A stretch of 64,000 bases of DNA, from assembly GCF_001424045.1 (NCBI RefSeq), contig NZ_LMQB01000025.1, positions 190,020 through 254,019 on the forward strand, given 5' to 3'. A program made the position numbers and the translations under genes. Origin of the DNA: Rhizobium sp. Leaf371 (GTDB lineage Bacteria; Pseudomonadota; Alphaproteobacteria; Rhizobiales; Rhizobiaceae). A model generated the notes under the pieces. That model saw nothing but the letters and a program-made list of their open reading frames with translations, made no database searches and was not told where the DNA came from. Below are positions 61,464-64,000 of this stretch, piece after piece (the first letter of the stretch is position 1; every line of letters starts with the position of its first letter).

Positions 61464-62477
61464 ATGAAAGCAGTCGCCTATACCAAGGCCGGCACGATCG
61501 AGCGCGACGATGCGCTCATCGATATCGAGTTACCCAGGCCCGCACCTGGGCCCCGCGATCTTCTGGTCGCGGTCGATGCGATCTCGGTCAACCCGGTGGA
61601 CACCAAGATCCGCAAAAACGTGGATCCCGATGCGGGGTCGACGAAGGTTCTGGGCTGGGACGCGGTCGGTCGGGTGGCCGAGGTCGGCAGTGCCGTGACG
61701 GCGTTCAAGCCGGGAGACGCGGTCTATTATGCCGGCTCGCTGCTGCGGCCGGGCGCAAACAGCGAGTTTCACCTGGTCGATGAACGTCTGGTGGGCCGCA
61801 AGCCCGCATCGATCTCCAATGCCGAGGCCGCAGCCTTGCCGCTCACCGCCATCACGGCCTGGGAAATGCTGTTCGACCGGTTGGATGTCCGCAAACCGGT
61901 GCCCGGCGCCGCAAAGGCCATCCTCATCATCGGCGGCGCCGGCGGGGTCGGCTCGATCGCGATCCAGCTCGTGCGTGCGCTCACCGATCTCACGGTCATC
62001 GCCACGGCGTCGCGTGAGGAGACCCGGGCCTGGGTCAGCGACCTCGGCGCCCACCATGTCGTGGATCATTCCAGGCCGCTCGCCGATCAGATAGCAGCGC
62101 TCGGCATCGGCGCACCCGCCTTCGTGTTTTCGACGACCGAAACCCACCGTCATCTCCCCGAGATCGCGAAGCTCATCGCGCCTCAGGGCCGCTTCGGCCT
62201 TATCGACGACCCGGAAAGTCTGGATGTCATCGGCTTCAAGCGCAAGGCGGTGTCGATCCATTGGGAGCTGATGTTCACCCGTTCGATCTTCGAAACGGCC
62301 GATATGGACGAACAGGGCAAGCTTCTCGACGGCGTTGCCGCCCTGATCGACGCCGGCCGGCTGCGCACGACGGTGACCGACGTGCTCCGTCCCATCCATG
62401 CGGAGACCCTGATGCAAGCCCATGCCGTCATCGAAAGCGGCAAGGCGCGCGGCAAGATCGTCCTCGAAGGCTTCTGA
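61464..62477 (+). CDS. zinc-independent MDR-superfamily oxidoreductase (quinone reductase-like)
   Basis: A 337-residue medium-chain dehydrogenase/reductase. The N-terminal GroES-like fold (KAVAYTKAGTIERDDALIDIELPRPAPGPRDLLVAVDAISVNPVD) lacks the catalytic zinc ligands, and the cofactor-binding fold is ILIIGGAGGVGSIAIQLVRA, pointing to NADPH. It resembles proteins annotated 'zinc-binding alcohol dehydrogenase family' but is probably a quinone or enone reductase. The divergent HxlR gene is its likely regulator, induced by electrophiles. A clear terminator follows. Confidence 0.88.
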   Translation: MKAVAYTKAGTIERDDALIDIELPRPAPGPRDLLVAVDAISVNPVDTKIRKNVDPDAGSTKVLGWDAVGRVAEVGSAVTAFKPGDAVYYAGSLLRPGANSEFHLVDERLVGRKPASISNAEAAALPLTAITAWEMLFDRLDVRKPVPGAAKAILIIGGAGGVGSIAIQLVRALTDLTVIATASREETRAWVSDLGAHHVVDHSRPLADQIAALGIGAPAFVFSTTETHRHLPEIAKLIAPQGRFGLIDDPESLDVIGFKRKAVSIHWELMFTRSIFETADMDEQGKLLDGVAALIDAGRLRTTVTDVLRPIHAETLMQAHAVIESGKARGKIVLEGF

Positions 62478-62532
62478 TCCTCAGAGCTGCAGCCAAGCCA
62501 TCCGGACAGAATGCTGCGGCCCTCTTCAACGC

Positions 62533-62573
62533 ACTTCGCCGGCGGACGCGGGAGCGTCGGCCGGCGAAGTTTC
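62533..62573 (+). terminator. intrinsic terminator of the MDR oxidoreductase gene
   Basis: ACTTCGCCGGC and GCCGGCGAAGT form an outer stem, with GACGC/GCGTC as inner stem, followed by TTCGTT. It also faces the converging repeat-protein gene. Confidence 0.75.
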
Positions 62574-62620
62574 GTTGGTGATAGGCGCCGCCATCCGGGA
62601 CCGGATGGCGGCGTTTCTGT

Positions 62621-64000
62621 TTAGATCGACTGGTAGGCGAGGACGATCGCGTTCGTCTGGTCGGTGTTCATCGCCTGGATCTGGGTCGTCGTGAAGGCGA
62701 CCTGCTGTGCCGTCGTCAGGTTGCTGATATCCGAGGTCGAGAGCCCTGCAATCGCCTTGGCGTTGATGGCAGCGATATCGGCCGTCGAGAAGGCCAGGAG
62801 GTCCTGCGAGGACAGTGCGGCGATGGCTGCCGAACCGAGGGCTGCGACCTGCGTCGCCGTCAGGGCTCCGATCTGGTCCGACGACATGGCATCCAGCTGC
62901 GTGGTCGAGAGTGCGGCAACCGCTGCCGTGCTCAAGGCCGAGACCTGAAGGGTCGTGAGCGAGATGACGTTGTCGGAAGACAGCGCCCCGATCTGCGCGG
63001 AGGTCAGTGCCCCGATCTGAGCCGTCGAGAGGCCGTCGATCTGGGCGGTCGAAAGCACCTTGATCTGGGCCGTCGAGAGGGCCGCTGCCTGACCGGTCGT
63101 CAAGCTGCCGAGCTGGGTGGACGTGAGGGCGGCGAAGTTCGCCGTCGACAGGTTTGCCAGTGCACCGCTCCGCAGAGCCGTGATCTCCGTCGAGCTGATC
63201 GTCACCATGTCCCCCGTCTCAAGCCCGGCGACGGCGCTGCTGGAGAGCGCTGCCAGCTGTCCGGTGCTGAAGGCGTCGATCTGCGTCGTGGTCAAGGCGC
63301 CGATCTGTGCGGAGGAGAGCGCGGCAATCGCTGCCGTGCTGAGCGCCGCCACCTGATCGGTGGTGAACGAGGCGATCCCGTCCGTGGTCAGCGCACCGAT
63401 CTGGACGGAGGTGAGCGAACCGACCTGTGCGGTCGAGAGGCCGTCGATCTGGGCGGTCGAAAGCGCCTTGATCTGAGCCGTGCCGAGAGCGCCGGTCTGC
63501 GTGGTCGTCAGGCCGCCGAGCTGGGTGGATGTCAGGACCGCGAAGTTGGCCGTGGCGATGTTGGCGAGGGTCTTGGCGCTGAGAGCCGAGATCTCGGTGG
63601 AGGAGATGGTGGCCATGTCCTCGGTTGCAAGGCCTGCGATCGCTGCGGTCGACAGAGCCGCCAGTTGCTTGGTGCTGAAGGCATCGAGCTTGGTGGAGGA
63701 CAGGGCGCCGATCTGGGCCGAGGAGAGCGCAGCGACAGCAGTGGCGCTGAGGGCCGCGACCTGATCGGTCGTGAAGGAAGCCAGTCCGTCTGTGGAGAGC
63801 GCACCGATCTGTGTGGAGGTGAGCGACCCGACCTGGGCTGTCGTCAGGCCGGCGATCTGGCCGGTCGAGAGAACCTTGACCTGGGCGGTGACGAGCGAGC
63901 CTGTCTGCGCCGTCGTCAGACCACCAAGTTGGGTGGATGTGAGGGCGGCAAAGGTCGCGGTGGAGAGACCGGCGAGCGTCTTGGCGTTGAGGGCGGAGAT
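62621..64000 (-). CDS. large octapeptide-repeat protein, C-terminal part (5' end beyond right edge)
   Basis: The frame is open to base 64000 without a stop, so only the C-terminal 459 residues are seen; an ATG at 63616 is internal to the repeats and not the true start. Nearly the whole chain is about 57 tandem units of eight residues with the pattern L-[ST]-[STA]-x-[QDE]-[IVLF]-x-[AGS], e.g. LSTAQIGA, LTTTQIDA, FTTDQVAA. A higher-order repeat of 17 units (136 residues, 408 bp) is visible at least twice. There is no cysteine, tryptophan or charged cluster. The protein ends QTNAIVLAYQSI with no membrane anchor. Similar L-S-T-x-Q-I repeat proteins of unknown role exist in other Rhizobiales, usually huge and presumed surface or secreted (from memory). 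Function unknown. Confidence 0.85.
   Translation of the reverse strand: MSALNAKTLAGLSTATFAALTSTQLGGLTTAQTGSLVTAQVKVLSTGQIAGLTTAQVGSLTSTQIGALSTDGLASFTTDQVAALSATAVAALSSAQIGALSSTKLDAFSTKQLAALSTAAIAGLATEDMATISSTEISALSAKTLANIATANFAVLTSTQLGGLTTTQTGALGTAQIKALSTAQIDGLSTAQVGSLTSVQIGALTTDGIASFTTDQVAALSTAAIAALSSAQIGALTTTQIDAFSTGQLAALSSSAVAGLETGDMVTISSTEITALRSGALANLSTANFAALTSTQLGSLTTGQAAALSTAQIKVLSTAQIDGLSTAQIGALTSAQIGALSSDNVISLTTLQVSALSTAAVAALSTTQLDAMSSDQIGALTATQVAALGSAAIAALSSQDLLAFSTADIAAINAKAIAGLSTSDISNLTTAQQVAFTTTQIQAMNTDQTNAIVLAYQSI
62621..64000 (-). repeat. 24-bp coding repeats within a 408-bp super-repeat
   Basis: At DNA level the octapeptide units are 24 bp repeats. Landmarks recur exactly 408 bp apart: the ATG of D-M-A-T-I-S-S-T-E is at 63616 and that of D-M-V-T-I-S-S-T-E at 63208; the AKTLAG-like units at about 63990 and 63580 follow the same period. 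The last super-repeat decays toward the C-terminus, where NAKAIAG near 62755 still marks the register. Confidence 0.85.

Noticed and set aside
63616..63616. ATG as start of the repeat protein
   Set aside because: The same frame continues without a stop to the window edge and the repeats go on upstream in the correct 8-residue register, so this Met is internal (it recurs 408 bp later at 63208).

Overview
The window reads as a chromosome or chromid segment of a member of the Rhizobiaceae (Agrobacterium / Rhizobium / Ensifer / Shinella type alphaproteobacterium). The reasons are the uniformly high GC, the density of sugar uptake operons, the CCUCCUCCC-loop small RNAs and a DUF1127 protein, and gene orders known from Agrobacterium and Sinorhizobium (the galacturonate/galactarate pathway with a TRAP transporter, the agp alpha-galactoside operon, the lacEFGZK operon). 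No rRNA, tRNA, CRISPR array, insertion sequence or prophage was seen.

Layout. 1-6524: uronate module on the + strand (GntR/FCD regulator cut by the left edge, KdgD, galactarolactone cycloisomerase and isomerase, DctPQM-type TRAP transporter). 6552-6868: terminator, then a small-RNA array on the - strand. 6908-10613: exonuclease, two very small genes, a divergent YqjH/YqjI-like metal-responsive pair and a PRC-barrel protein. 10851-16990 (-): sugar-type ABC transporter with a PLP enzyme and a GntR regulator. 17306-23792 (-): ribose-type ABC transporter with a TIM-barrel isomerase/epimerase, an RpiR regulator and a PfkB kinase. 23992-30177: a second MalFGK-type importer with a Tat-exported 556-residue binding protein, flanked by two RbsD/FucU mutarotases. 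30326-33632: UvrD-like helicase and DNA polymerase IV. 33691-33900: second small-RNA array. 34110-39934: flavin disulfide oxidoreductase, chemoreceptor, BASS-type transporter with divergent LysR regulator, DUF1127 protein. 40156-50381: agp/mel alpha-galactoside locus (AraC regulator, two GH4 enzymes, oligopeptide-type ABC transporter). 50679-51182: GNAT acetyltransferase in an AT-richer patch. 51409-59199 (-): lacR-lacEFGZK. 59335-62477: GreA-family factor, MYG1-family protein, HxlR regulator with divergent MDR oxidoreductase. 62621-64000 (-): C-terminal part of a highly repetitive protein that runs off the right edge.

Working together, six carbohydrate import modules, five with their own local regulator and catabolic enzymes, cover uronates/aldarates, alpha-galactosides, lactose, a probable fucose-like sugar, a ribose-like sugar and one unknown substrate. 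A long inverted-repeat element is shared between the ribose-type and fucose-type operons (23825-23856 and 29539-29569), so these neighbours may be co-regulated. GC-rich hairpins follow the binding-protein gene in six of the seven transporters.

Most interesting items: the two paralogous four-hairpin CCUCCUCCC RNA arrays, which share a promoter layout with the DUF1127 gene; the octapeptide / 136-residue super-repeat protein at the right edge; and the shared operator. All function assignments rest on reading translated sequence from memory of protein families; no search was run.
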